Below the pieces are notes generated by a model, which worked only from the letters and a program-made list of their open reading frames with translations, had not been told where the DNA came from and searched no databases. Below are positions 25,009 to 34,135 of a stretch of 64,000 bases of DNA, one piece after another. The translations under genes and the position numbers were made by a program. Origin of the DNA: UBA4427 sp046351135 (GTDB lineage: Bacteria > Myxococcota_A > UBA9160 > UBA4427). Location of the stretch: assembly GCA_046351135.1 (NCBI GenBank), contig JAXLZA010000001.1, forward strand, positions 744,001-808,000. The letters run 5' to 3'. Positions within the stretch are counted from its first letter, which is position 1, and every line of letters begins with the position of its first letter.

Positions 25009-27831
25009 CTACGCGACGCCCGATCCGCCCGGTTGCAGATGCGCCGCGAGCCAGCGCCCCGTCAGCGAGGCCGGGCTCGCGGCCACGCGCTCGGGCGGCC
25101 CTTCCGCGACGAGCCGCCCGCCATCGGGACCACCGCCGGGCCCGAGATCGACGACCCAGTCGGCCCGCGCGATCACCTCGAGATCGTGCTCGACGACCAG
25201 CACGCTCGCGCCCGCCTCGATCACCTCGTCGAAGCAGTCGAGCAGGACGTCGACGTCGCTCGCGTGCAGCCCCGTCGTGGGCTCGTCGAAGACGTAGAGC
25301 GTGCGCCCCGCGCCTTCGAGCAGCGCCTGCCCCAGGCGAAGGCGCTGGAACTCCCCGCCCGAGAGCGTCGAGAGCGGCTGACCGAGGGAGAGGTAGCCGA
25401 GCCCGACTCGCACGAGCGGCCGCAGGCGATCGACGATCTTCGCGTCCTGCGCGAAGACCTCGCAGGCCTCGTCGATGCGCAGGGCGAGCACGTCGACGAT
25501 CGAGCGCCCATCGAGGCGGACGTCGAGGACCTCCTTGCGGAATCGCTTGCCGCCGCAGGCCTCGCACGGGATCCGCAGATCGTCGAGGAACTGCATGTCG
25601 ATCTCGACCTCGCCCGCGCCCTCGCACGCCTCACAGCGTCCGCCCGCGACGTTGAAGGAGAAGAAGCCCGGTCGGTAGCCGCGCGCCCGGGCCTCGCGGG
25701 TCTCGGCGAAGCGGGTGCGGATCGCGTCCCAGGCCTTCGTGACGGTCGCCGGATTGGAGCGCGCGCTGCGCGAGCCCGGCGACTGATCGACGAGCACGAC
25801 GCCCTCGAGCGCCGACGCCCCCTCGATGCGCGGCCCCGCGTCCGCGCGCCCGGACCGCCCCGCTCCCCTCGCGCCGCCCGCCCCGCCCCCCCGTCGCCCC
25901 GCGAGCCCCGGCACCAGGACCTCGCGCACGAGCGTCGACTTCCCCGCCCCCGACACCCCGGTCAGGGCGACGAGCGCACCGAGCGGGAGCTCGATCTCGA
26001 GGTCCTGCAGGTTGTGGATCCGACCGGTCGCGATGCGCAGCCGCGGGGCGCGCGAGAGGTCGCGACGGCGGCGCGCCGGCGGGCGGGCGGTGCCCCGGAG
26101 CGCCGCGCCGGTCTTCGAGCTCGCCGAGGCGCGAATCGCGTCGACGGATCCCGCACAGACGAGGGTGCCGCCATGACGGCCCGCCCCCGGGCCGAGATCG
26201 AGCACGTGATCCGCGGCCTCGATCAGGGGCAGCGCGTGCTCGACGACGACCACCGTGTTGCCCTGGTCGCGGATCGCCTCGAGCACCCGCAGCAGCCGGA
26301 CGAGATCCGCGACATGGAGCCCGACCGAGGGCTCGTCGAGCACGTAGAGCGACGACGTGAGACTCCCGGAGAGCGCCGTCGCGAGCTGGATGCGCTGCGC
26401 CTCGCCGCCGGAGAGGCTGCGCACGGTGCGATCGAGAGCGACGTAGCCGAGGCCGACCGCGTGGATCGTGCGCAGGCGCGAGCCGATCAGCTCGAGCAGC
26501 CGCCGGGCCGCCTCGCCGCCGACGCCTCGCGCGGCGAGCTCGTCGGTCCAAACCTGCAGGGCCTCGAGGGTCGAGCGTCCGAGATCGGCGAGCGAGCGGC
26601 CCTCGATCCGGACCGCGCGCGCCGCCTCCGAGAGCCGCGTGCCCTCGCAATCGGGGCACGGCTCGTACTTGCGGTGGCGCGCGAGCTGGACGCGCGCCTG
26701 GACCTTGTAGCGGCGTCCCTCGAGCCATTCGAAGTAGGCCTTCACGCCCTCGAAGCGCGCGCCGTCTCCCTCGAGCACCCAGCGCCGCTCGTCGTCGGAG
26801 AGCGCGGCGAACGGCCGCGCCACGTCGATGCCCGCCTTGCGCGCCTCGGCGAGGAGCCATTTCTTCCAGCCCCGGGTCGAGCCCGTCGAGAAGAGCGCGA
26901 CGGCGTCGCCGGCGAGGCTCTTCCCCGGATCGGGCACGACCCGGTCCCAGTCGATCTCGGCGATCCGTCCGAAGCCCTCGCAGCGCGGACACGCGCCCAG
27001 CGCGTTGTTGAACGAGAAGAGCCCCGGGCTCGGCTCCGGGAAACGGCGGCCGCAGCGGTTGCAGACCCGGCCCTCCCGGTAGCGACGCGCGTTCGCGGGC
27101 AGCCCGTCCGCCCCGCGCACCTCGAGCTCCCCCTGCCCCTTCGCGAAGCCCTGGGACACCGCCTCGATGAGCCGCGCTCGCGCCCCGTCCGCGTCGCGCA
27201 GATCGATCCGATCGACGAGCAGCCACCACGGCGCCTCGCGCGACGGCTTCGCCCGCGGCGCCTGCTCGAGCAGGTCGACGATCTTCCCGTCGTCGGCGAG
27301 CAGCCGCGCGAAGCCCTCCTTCACGAGCTCGTCCCGGACCTCGCCCGCGCGACCGCGCCCGCTGCGCACCGGCGCGACGAGCTGGACCCGCGCTCCGGGC
27401 CACTCGGTCGCGATGCGGTCCGCCGTCGCGACGATGCCCCCGGCGTCGACGACCTCGTCGCAGTCGGGACAGATCGTGGTGCCGATCCGCGCGAAGAGCA
27501 GGCGCAGCTGGTCGAGGACCTCGGTGGCGCTGCCGACGGTGGACCGGGCGTTCGTGACGCCGTTGCGTTGCTCGATCGCGATCGCCGGCGGAAGGTTCGA
27601 GACGTGATCGACCTCGGGGCGCGGCAGGCGATCGAGGAACTGGCGGGCGTAGGCGGAGAGCGAGCTCACGTAGCGCCGCTGGCCTTCGGCGTAGAGCGTG
27701 TCGAAGGCGAGCGTCGTCTTGCCCGAGCCCGACGGGCCGGTGATGACGGTGAGGCGGCCGAGGGGGATCTCGCAGTCGATGCCCCGCAGATTGTGGGACC
27801 GGGCGTTCTCGATGCGGATGACCCGCTGCAT
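25009..27831 (-). CDS. uvrA: UvrA-family excinuclease ATPase
   Basis: 940 residues. It has two ABC modules: Walker A GPSGSGKTTLAF near residue 32, signature LSGGEAQRIQLA, and a second Walker A GVSGAGKSTLVR with LSGGEFQRLRLG. Zinc ribbons are CNRCGRRF...CPRCEGFG and CEACEGAG...CEACGGKRF, and the UvrA-typical FSFNNALGACP and FFSFNVAGGRCEACEG are present. It recognises bulky DNA lesions with UvrB. Several normally invariant stretches differ (DQSPGSRSARSNPAT for DQSPIGRTPRSNPAT), so it may be a divergent paralogue. uvrB and uvrC are not nearby. It ends 18 nt from tRNA-Sec. Confidence 0.92.
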   Translation of the reverse strand: MQRVIRIENARSHNLRGIDCEIPLGRLTVITGPSGSGKTTLAFDTLYAEGQRRYVSSLSAYARQFLDRLPRPEVDHVSNLPPAIAIEQRNGVTNARSTVGSATEVLDQLRLLFARIGTTICPDCDEVVDAGGIVATADRIATEWPGARVQLVAPVRSGRGRAGEVRDELVKEGFARLLADDGKIVDLLEQAPRAKPSREAPWWLLVDRIDLRDADGARARLIEAVSQGFAKGQGELEVRGADGLPANARRYREGRVCNRCGRRFPEPSPGLFSFNNALGACPRCEGFGRIAEIDWDRVVPDPGKSLAGDAVALFSTGSTRGWKKWLLAEARKAGIDVARPFAALSDDERRWVLEGDGARFEGVKAYFEWLEGRRYKVQARVQLARHRKYEPCPDCEGTRLSEAARAVRIEGRSLADLGRSTLEALQVWTDELAARGVGGEAARRLLELIGSRLRTIHAVGLGYVALDRTVRSLSGGEAQRIQLATALSGSLTSSLYVLDEPSVGLHVADLVRLLRVLEAIRDQGNTVVVVEHALPLIEAADHVLDLGPGAGRHGGTLVCAGSVDAIRASASSKTGAALRGTARPPARRRRDLSRAPRLRIATGRIHNLQDLEIELPLGALVALTGVSGAGKSTLVREVLVPGLAGRRGGGAGGARGAGRSGRADAGPRIEGASALEGVVLVDQSPGSRSARSNPATVTKAWDAIRTRFAETREARARGYRPGFFSFNVAGGRCEACEGAGEVEIDMQFLDDLRIPCEACGGKRFRKEVLDVRLDGRSIVDVLALRIDEACEVFAQDAKIVDRLRPLVRVGLGYLSLGQPLSTLSGGEFQRLRLGQALLEGAGRTLYVFDEPTTGLHASDVDVLLDCFDEVIEAGASVLVVEHDLEVIARADWVVDLGPGGGPDGGRLVAEGPPERVAASPASLTGRWLAAHLQPGGSGVA

Positions 27832-27837
27832 CGCGCG

Positions 27838-28179
27838 CTAGGCGTCGACGGCTGCGAGCCGCATCGCCGCCTCGGCGTCGCGCAGTCGGCCCGCGCGCGC
27901 AGCCGCCGCCGCCAGCGCCCGCCAGCGATCCGCCGACGGCTCGCGACCGAGGGCATGGGCGACCCGCCGCATCAGGAAGACGTCGCCGCGCTCGAGCGCC
28001 GCGGCCTCGAGAGCCGCGAGGGCGTCGACGGCCTTCGCCCGCTCGAGGAAGTCGATCGCCTCGATCTCGCGGCCGAGGGCGAGATAGGCGTCCGCGAGGG
28101 CCTTCGCCTTCGCGGGCTCGAGCTGGGCCTCGAGCAGGTGCCGCCGCGCGAGCGGATCCGGAAGCTTCGATGTCGCCAC
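27838..28179 (-). CDS. Small helical protein upstream of uvrA, function unknown
   Basis: 113 residues from a GTG that has GGAGG about 9 nt upstream. The sequence is wholly helical and Ala/Arg/Leu-rich, with repeats such as 'LADAYLALGREIEAIDFLERA' and 'DALAALEAAALERGDVFLMRRVAHAL' that look like two or three TPR-like hairpins. It ends 6 nt before uvrA, so the two are probably co-transcribed. I do not recognise the family. A non-coding alternative is unlikely given its codon bias and ribosome site. Confidence 0.65.
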   Translation of the reverse strand: MATSKLPDPLARRHLLEAQLEPAKAKALADAYLALGREIEAIDFLERAKAVDALAALEAAALERGDVFLMRRVAHALGREPSADRWRALAAAAARAGRLRDAEAAMRLAAVDA

Positions 28180-28280
28180 GCGCTGGACCTCCACGCTCGT
28201 CGAGCCCGATCGGATCGTCGGCCGTGCGACGACACGCCCCGACGACGAGCGCCCAGACGGAACCAAAAGCCCGGGGCTCG

Positions 28281-29444
28281 TCAATAGCGCGGGACGCGCG
28301 GATCGACGGTGAGCGACCAGGCCTCGATTCCGCCCTCGAGATTCTCGACGTTCGGGAAGCCGCGGTCGAGCAGCAGCCGGGCGGCCTTCTCGCTGCGGCC
28401 ACCGTGGTGGCAGTGGACGACGATCGGCGTCGACCGGAGCCCGTCGAGCTCCGCGAGGCGCGCCTCGAGCTCGCCGAGGGGAATCCAGATCGACCCGTCG
28501 ATCCGGGCCGTCGCGACCTCGTCGGCCTCGCGGACGTCGATCAGGGCGAGCGCCTCGGCCGCCGCCCGGCGCCGGGCGAGCTCGCTCGCGCTGCACACCG
28601 GCACCTCGCCCGCCCCCGGCCCCTCGCGCGCCGGCATCCCGCAGAATCCCTCGTAGTCGATCAGCGTCCGGATCTCGGGCTTCTCGCCGCAGAGAGGACA
28701 GCCGGGATCCTTCTGGAGACGGAACTCGCGGAAGCTCATCTCGAGGGCGTCGTAGTGGAGCAGCCGGCCGATCAGCGAGGTCCCGAGGCCCGCGAGCAGC
28801 TTCAGGGTCTCGGTCGCCTGCACCATCGCGATCGTCCCGGGCAGGATCCCGAGGACCCCTCCCTCGGCACAGGACGGCACCGCCCCGGGCGGCGGAGGCT
28901 CCGGGTACAGGCAGCGGTAGCAGGGCCCCCGTCGCGCATCGAAGACGCTGGCCTGCCCCTCGAAGCGGAAGATCGAGCCGTAGACGTTCGGCTTCCCGAG
29001 CAGCACGCAGGCGTCATTGGTCAGGTAGCGGGTCGGGAAGTTGTCGGTCCCGTCCACGATCACGTCATAGTCCGCGAAGAGCGCGAGGGCGTTCTTCGAG
29101 TCGAGGCGGGTCGGATGGAGATCGACGCGCACGTCGGGATTCAGCGCGAGCAGGCGCTCGCGGGCGACCTCGACCTTGCTGCGCCCGAGGTCCCGGGTCG
29201 AGTAGAGGATCTGGCGCTGGAGGTTCGAGGCGGAGACCGTGTCGTCGTCGACGAGCCCGATGCGTCCGACGCCCGCCGCCGCGAGATACAGCGCGGCGGG
29301 GCATCCGAGGCCCCCTGCCCCGACCAGCAGGACCGACCCGGCCAGCAGTTTCTGCTGGCCCGCGAGCCCCAGCTCGGGCAGCGTCAGGTGGCGCCGGTAG
29401 CGCGCGTACTGATCCGCGGTGATCGGCGGGGATTCGTTCGGCAT
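28281..29444 (-). CDS. moeZ: MoeB/ThiF-type adenylyltransferase fused to rhodanese (MoeZ-like)
   Basis: 387 residues. The E1-like domain carries 'VLLVGAGGLGCPAALYLAAAGVG', SNLQRQILY, the CxxC pairs (CYRC near residue 175, CPLC near 249) and 'IVDGTDNFPTRYLTND'. The C-terminal rhodanese domain (about 280-387) has active-site Cys in HCHHGGRS. MoeZ-type enzymes adenylate and thiocarboxylate ubiquitin-like sulfur carriers (MoaD, ThiS, CysO). The carrier used here is not in the window. It is transcribed just after tRNA-Leu. Confidence 0.92.
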   Translation of the reverse strand: MPNESPPITADQYARYRRHLTLPELGLAGQQKLLAGSVLLVGAGGLGCPAALYLAAAGVGRIGLVDDDTVSASNLQRQILYSTRDLGRSKVEVARERLLALNPDVRVDLHPTRLDSKNALALFADYDVIVDGTDNFPTRYLTNDACVLLGKPNVYGSIFRFEGQASVFDARRGPCYRCLYPEPPPPGAVPSCAEGGVLGILPGTIAMVQATETLKLLAGLGTSLIGRLLHYDALEMSFREFRLQKDPGCPLCGEKPEIRTLIDYEGFCGMPAREGPGAGEVPVCSASELARRRAAAEALALIDVREADEVATARIDGSIWIPLGELEARLAELDGLRSTPIVVHCHHGGRSEKAARLLLDRGFPNVENLEGGIEAWSLTVDPRVPRY

Positions 29445-29482
29445 GGCGCCCCTCTCGCCGGATGGGGACCCCGGAGCGGGGC

Positions 29483-29569
29483 TGGTGCCGGAGGCGGGGC
29501 TCGAACCCGCACGGTCTCGCGACCGGGGGATTTTGAGTCCCCTGCGTATACCAATTTCGCCACTCCGGC
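29483..29569 (-). tRNA. tRNA-Leu (anticodon CAA)
   Basis: Reverse strand, 87 nt with encoded CCA. Acceptor GCCGGAG/CTCCGGC, anticodon loop CTCAAAA on stem GGGGA/TCCCC, a class II long variable arm and T-loop TTCGAGC. It decodes UUG. Confidence 0.95.
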
Positions 29570-29579
29570 GGCGGCCGGC

Positions 29580-29585
29580 AGCATA
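29580..29585 (-). promoter_or_regulatory. -10 element of tRNA-Leu
   Basis: TATGCT on the reverse strand, preceded by GG and 10 nt before the tRNA 5' end. It is identical to the site before tRNA-Sec. The -35 is weak. Confidence 0.4.
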
Positions 29586-29676
29586 CCACGCGGGGCCGCG
29601 GCGCAGCCGGGCACAGGGCGGCGGTGCAGATCGCGCGCAGCCGATGCGCGCAACGACGAGAGGGAGCGGGAAAGCT

Positions 29677-29705
29677 TTGACAGGGCCGGCCCCCGTCGTT
29701 AGAGT
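29677..29705 (+). promoter_or_regulatory. Promoter of tRNA-Ala
   Basis: TTGACA (29677-29682), 17-nt spacer, TAGAGT (29700-29705). Predicted start about 29712, 7 nt before the tRNA. It has the best -35 in the window. Confidence 0.75.
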
Positions 29706-29718
29706 CCGCCCCTCCTGT

Positions 29719-29794
29719 GGGGCCGTAGCTCAGTTGGGAGAGTGCTTGAATGGCATTCAAGAGGTCGCGGGTTCGATTCCCGCCGGCTCCACCA
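29719..29794 (+). tRNA. tRNA-Ala (anticodon GGC)
   Basis: 76 nt with encoded CCA. Acceptor GGGGCCG/CGGCTCC (one G-T pair), D-arm AGCTCAGTTGGGAGAGT, anticodon loop ATGGCAT on stem CTTGA/TCAAG, T-loop TTCGATT. Confidence 0.97.
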
Positions 29795-29879
29795 CAGTCC
29801 GCCTTCCGCTCTCTTCCAGCCCTTCCCTTCCTCTCGGCTTCCCGCTCCGTCGCCCTCGCCGCCTTCGTCGCCTGCTGGG

Positions 29880-30518
29880 CTAGTGCAGGATGAAGGTCCG
29901 GAAGAAGTAGTCTTCCGTGTTGTTCGTGAAGCTGACGCCGAGCTGACCCGTCGCCCCCGTCCCATTCGCATACGGATCACCCGGATTGGGCAGCTGCCCG
30001 AGGACGCGAGCGATCGCGTTCGTGTCGTGATTCGTCGCGCGGCTCACGAACTCGACGACGAGCGCGTACTTCTCGCCCACGACGACGTCCCGGACCCCGG
30101 TCTGGGAGGTCAGGTTGAACTCGGTGAACTGCTCGACGAGCACGGCGGGCAGGCTCGACGTGTTGACCGTGATCGGATTGATCAGGGAGTGATTCGGGTC
30201 GGGATCGATGACCCCGCCGGCCGAGACGGGCTGGACGGTGATGCGGACGACGCCCGCGTCGGCGGACTCGCCGTCGGTGATCACGAGCCAGAACTCGTCG
30301 AAGCGACCGTCGAGACCGACCGTGAAGGTCTGGGCCACCGCGCGATTCGCCTCGTCGATCGGACGAAACGCCGTCGCCGCCGTCGGCGGATTGAACTGGG
30401 CGTCCGCCATCTTGAGCGGCCCCGAGGCGCTGCCGCCGCCGCAGCCGGACGCGAGCGCCGCCGCCATCAGGATGCCCCAGGTCGACCCACCCCGTCCGAA
30501 ACGTCCAGCCATGCTCAT
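29880..30518 (-). CDS. Putative lipoprotein, unknown function
   Basis: 212 residues from ATG 30518, with GGAGG 5 nt upstream. A lipobox LASG-C (Cys26) follows a hydrophobic stretch, so it is a predicted lipoprotein. The rest is beta-rich ('EFWLVITDGESADAGVVRITVQP', 'VVVGEKYALVVEFVS', 'YFFRTFIL'), suggesting a jelly-roll or carbohydrate-binding-like domain. No family is recognised. It lies downstream of the thiolase operon, with 145 bp between, and converges with tRNA-Ala. Confidence 0.75.
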   Translation of the reverse strand: MSMAGRFGRGGSTWGILMAAALASGCGGGSASGPLKMADAQFNPPTAATAFRPIDEANRAVAQTFTVGLDGRFDEFWLVITDGESADAGVVRITVQPVSAGGVIDPDPNHSLINPITVNTSSLPAVLVEQFTEFNLTSQTGVRDVVVGEKYALVVEFVSRATNHDTNAIARVLGQLPNPGDPYANGTGATGQLGVSFTNNTEDYFFRTFILH

Positions 30519-30663
30519 CCGACCTCCTCCAGGTCCGCCCGTCCGGAGACGGAGACCCATCGGGGGTTTCTTCGGAAAATCCGGCGGTTGGCTTGAGGCC
30601 TTGCACCGAAAATGCAGCCTGACGAGCCGTCCCGCGCGCGGCCCCCGGCGCGGGGGGACCAGC

Positions 30664-31821
<1,158 letters not shown>

Positions 31822-31823
31822 CG

Positions 31824-32879
31824 CTAGTTGCCCTCCAGGACGCAGACGAGATTCTGCTGCAGGCACGGCCCCGAGGTCGCGTGGGCGACGGCCCGATCGG
31901 CCTCGCCCGACCAGATGCGCGTCGCACACTCGCCGATGCGGGAGAGCCCGACCGCCATCAGGGGATTGCCCGCGAGCGCACCACCCGACGGGTTGACCTT
32001 CGTCTTCGACGTGAGCCCGAGGGCCCGCTCGACCAGGATCTCCTGGTGGGTGAACGGGGCCGAGAGCTCCGCGACGTCGATCTTGTCCCGGCCGACCCCC
32101 GCCTTCTGGGCGGCCAGCTCCGTCGAGCGCGAGCGCCCGAGATCGCGGACGCCGAGATCCATCGGCTCGCAGATGTGCTCGAGGCCGCGGATCCAGGCCG
32201 GGCGGCTGCAGAGCTTGCGGGCGCGATCGCCCGCGGCGAGCACGATCGCCGACGCACCGTCCGAGATCGGCGCGCAGTCCGAGCGCCGCAGCGGGTTCGC
32301 GAGGAAGGGCTCGGCCAGGATCTGCGCGACGGTGTAGTCGCCCTTCACCTGGGCGTACGGGTTGCCCTTCGCATGCCCGCGGTCGCGCACCGCCGCCGCC
32401 GCCATGTCCTCGGGCTTCATCAGCCCGGCGTCGAGGCAGTGGCGCGCCTGCAGCCCGGCGATCGAGATCGCGTCGGGCCAGAGCGGCATCATCACGTAGG
32501 GATCGAGCTGGAGCGCCATCGTCAGCGGCAGATCGCCCATCGAGGGCTTGCCGAAGCCGTAGACCAGGGCCGTGTCCGCGTAGCCCATCTGGATCTTGAC
32601 CCAGGCCTCGTAGAGGGCCCAGGCGCCGTCCATCTCGACGTGGCTCTCGCAGACCGGCGGCCACGCGCCGACGGCGTCGAGACCCGACACGAAGGCGAAG
32701 GACTGGCCCGCGAGGTAGTCGCTCGAGCCCGAGCAGACGAAGTCGAAGTCCTTGCTCGAGAGCCCCGTCTGCTTGCGCAGGGCATCGATCACGGGGATCA
32801 GGATCTCGATCTCGTTGCGGTCGGGCTCCCGCCGCAACGAGGGGCTCTGCTGGAATCCGACGACGGCGACTTCCCGCAT
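31824..32879 (-). CDS. Second thiolase-fold protein (SCP-x-like) lacking the nucleophilic Cys
   Basis: 351 residues. 'VAVVGFQQSPSLRREPDRNE', then ESHVEMDGAWALYEAW at the site of the catalytic Cys (none present, 78-85), 'DVAELSAPFTHQEILVERALGL', and NPSGGALAGNPLMAVGLSRI where the GHP His is Asn. Its start overlaps the stop of the upstream DUF35 gene (TGATG), and its stop is 2 nt before thiolase A. Two different Cys-less thiolases in tandem suggest a hetero-oligomer. They probably bind and cleave a beta-hydroxy or beta-keto acyl-CoA by retro-aldol chemistry, which is inferred from family. Confidence 0.88.
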   Translation of the reverse strand: MREVAVVGFQQSPSLRREPDRNEIEILIPVIDALRKQTGLSSKDFDFVCSGSSDYLAGQSFAFVSGLDAVGAWPPVCESHVEMDGAWALYEAWVKIQMGYADTALVYGFGKPSMGDLPLTMALQLDPYVMMPLWPDAISIAGLQARHCLDAGLMKPEDMAAAAVRDRGHAKGNPYAQVKGDYTVAQILAEPFLANPLRRSDCAPISDGASAIVLAAGDRARKLCSRPAWIRGLEHICEPMDLGVRDLGRSRSTELAAQKAGVGRDKIDVAELSAPFTHQEILVERALGLTSKTKVNPSGGALAGNPLMAVGLSRIGECATRIWSGEADRAVAHATSGPCLQQNLVCVLEGN

Positions 32880-33388
32880 CAGATGTGCTCCTTGTAGGTC
32901 TCGTACTTCGCGTCGGGCTCCGCGATCGGGCGGAAGTAGAGGATGTTCGCCGTCGACGTCGTCCACTCCTCCCGCGGCTTCCAGACGGCCTGGACGCGCA
33001 TGCCCATGTGGACGTCCTCGAGCTTCGCGTCGAGCACGTGGATCAGGATCGTGTCGGCCCCGTCGAGCAGCACGTTCACCGTGATGTACGGGAGCGGGAG
33101 CGTGATGTTCTGCGACGGCACGCGCACGATCGAGAAGGTCACGATCGTGCCCTTGTCGGAGAGCTCGACCTCGTCGTCGCCGAAGGTCACGCCGTGCATC
33201 GGGCACGAGCCGCGGCTCGGGAAGTAGACGCGCCCGTCGACGGGACAACGCTGGCCGAGCAGCTTCCCCTCGGCGATGGCGCGCAGGAAACGCGACGCCG
33301 ACTGGCCCGCGCTGTAGGCGTAGTCGAGCGAGATGGGACACGAGAGCACCGTCACCGGCCCGGTCGCCTGCTCTTCCTTGGAACTCAC
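32879..33388 (-). CDS. DUF35 OB-fold acyl-CoA-binding protein (a)
   Basis: 169 residues from GTG 33388, which is 6 nt after GGGAGG. An in-frame ATG at 33394 abuts that ribosome site and is less likely. Order: N-terminal helix ('SASRFLRAIAEGKLLGQ'), a rubredoxin-like ribbon RCPVDGRVYFPSRGSCPMHG whose ligands would be Cys/Asp and Cys/His, and then an OB-fold ('TFSIVRVPSQNITLPLPY', 'GMRVQAVWKP'). DUF35 proteins accompany thiolases and CoA ligases; in mycobacteria a DUF35 domain pairs with Ltp2. The stop overlaps thiolase B. Confidence 0.85.
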   Translation of the reverse strand: MSSKEEQATGPVTVLSCPISLDYAYSAGQSASRFLRAIAEGKLLGQRCPVDGRVYFPSRGSCPMHGVTFGDDEVELSDKGTIVTFSIVRVPSQNITLPLPYITVNVLLDGADTILIHVLDAKLEDVHMGMRVQAVWKPREEWTTSTANILYFRPIAEPDAKYETYKEHI

Positions 33389-33478
33389 GTTCATCCTCCC
33401 GCGCGCGCGAATCGGAGCTGCGTGCGCCTGCATGTCGGCGTCGGCCGCCTCCGCGGGACCGACCTCCGCGTTCGCGGC

Positions 33479-33922
33479 TCAGGCCGGCTCGAAGACGAAG
33501 TCGCCGATCGTGCCCTTCGGCGCGTCGACGAAGCGCGCGCGGACGCGCATGCCCGTCGCCATCTTCGCCTCGCTGCCGGCGTCGACGACGTGGAGGAAGG
33601 GCGTATCCGCCCCGTCGAGCTGCACGAGGGCGTAGGCGAAGGGATGGCCCAGCGGCTGCTGGCGGCGCGGCTTCGCGACCCAGACCCAGCTCCGGACGAC
33701 CCCGCCCGGCCCGACCTCGACGAGGTCCGAGAGGCTCTCGCTGGTCTCCGGGTCGTACTCCTTCGCGGGGAACAGCACGCCGCCGTTCGCGCGCCGGACA
33801 CCGAGGAAGCGACGATCGCGCAGGGCCGTGAAGAAGGCCGACAGGACCTTCCCGAGCGAGCGCTTGTAGGTGTAGGAGAGGTGATGGGGCGCCGTCAGCG
33901 CCGCCGTCGCGGGCTTCGTCAT
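33479..33922 (-). CDS. DUF35 OB-fold protein (b), zinc ribbon lost
   Basis: 147 residues. 'YTYKRSLGKVLSAFFTALRDRRFLGVR' is the DUF35 N-terminal helix. The ribbon position reads RANGGVLFPAKEYDPETSE with no Cys. The OB-fold follows ('VRSWVWVAKPRRQQPLGHPFAYALVQLDGADTPFLHVVD', 'GMRVRARFVDAPKG'). It is the first gene of the operon. A TetR-type operator core lies 40 nt upstream. Together with DUF35a it would give two pairs with the two thiolase-fold proteins. Confidence 0.85.
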   Translation of the reverse strand: MTKPATAALTAPHHLSYTYKRSLGKVLSAFFTALRDRRFLGVRRANGGVLFPAKEYDPETSESLSDLVEVGPGGVVRSWVWVAKPRRQQPLGHPFAYALVQLDGADTPFLHVVDAGSEAKMATGMRVRARFVDAPKGTIGDFVFEPA

Positions 33923-33961
33923 CGGGGGGTCTCCTCGAGAGAGGCGAAGTCAAGCAGAGAA

Positions 33962-33975
33962 GAGAACGTGTTTCA
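33962..33975. promoter_or_regulatory. KstR-like operator half-match upstream of the DUF35/thiolase operon
   Basis: The 14-mer GAGAACGTGTTTCA fits TnnAACnnGTTnnA at 7 of 8 fixed bases. GAACGTGTTTCAA (33964-33976) is identical to a 13-mer in front of the window's tetR gene. It lies 40 nt before DUF35b and about 70 bp upstream of the -35 of the divergent enoyl-CoA hydratase promoter, so it could serve both. Confidence 0.6.
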
Positions 33976-34044
33976 ATCGAGGCGGGCCGGGGATGCCCGG
34001 ACCGGGCGATCCATCGAGCTCCCGGACGACTGCTCGAGCGGGCC

Positions 34045-34072
34045 TTGTCGCGCGGACGGCCCTGCCTAGACT
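34045..34072 (+). promoter_or_regulatory. Promoter of the enoyl-CoA hydratase gene
   Basis: TTGTCG (34045-34050), 16-nt spacer, TAGACT (34067-34072). Predicted start about 34080; a GGAGGTC ribosome site precedes the GTG at 34136. Confidence 0.5.
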
Positions 34073-34135
34073 CGCGCGAAGCCGCAGCCCAACCCGAGTC
34101 CGAATCCGAAGACGAAGCCGACCGGAGGTCGCCCC

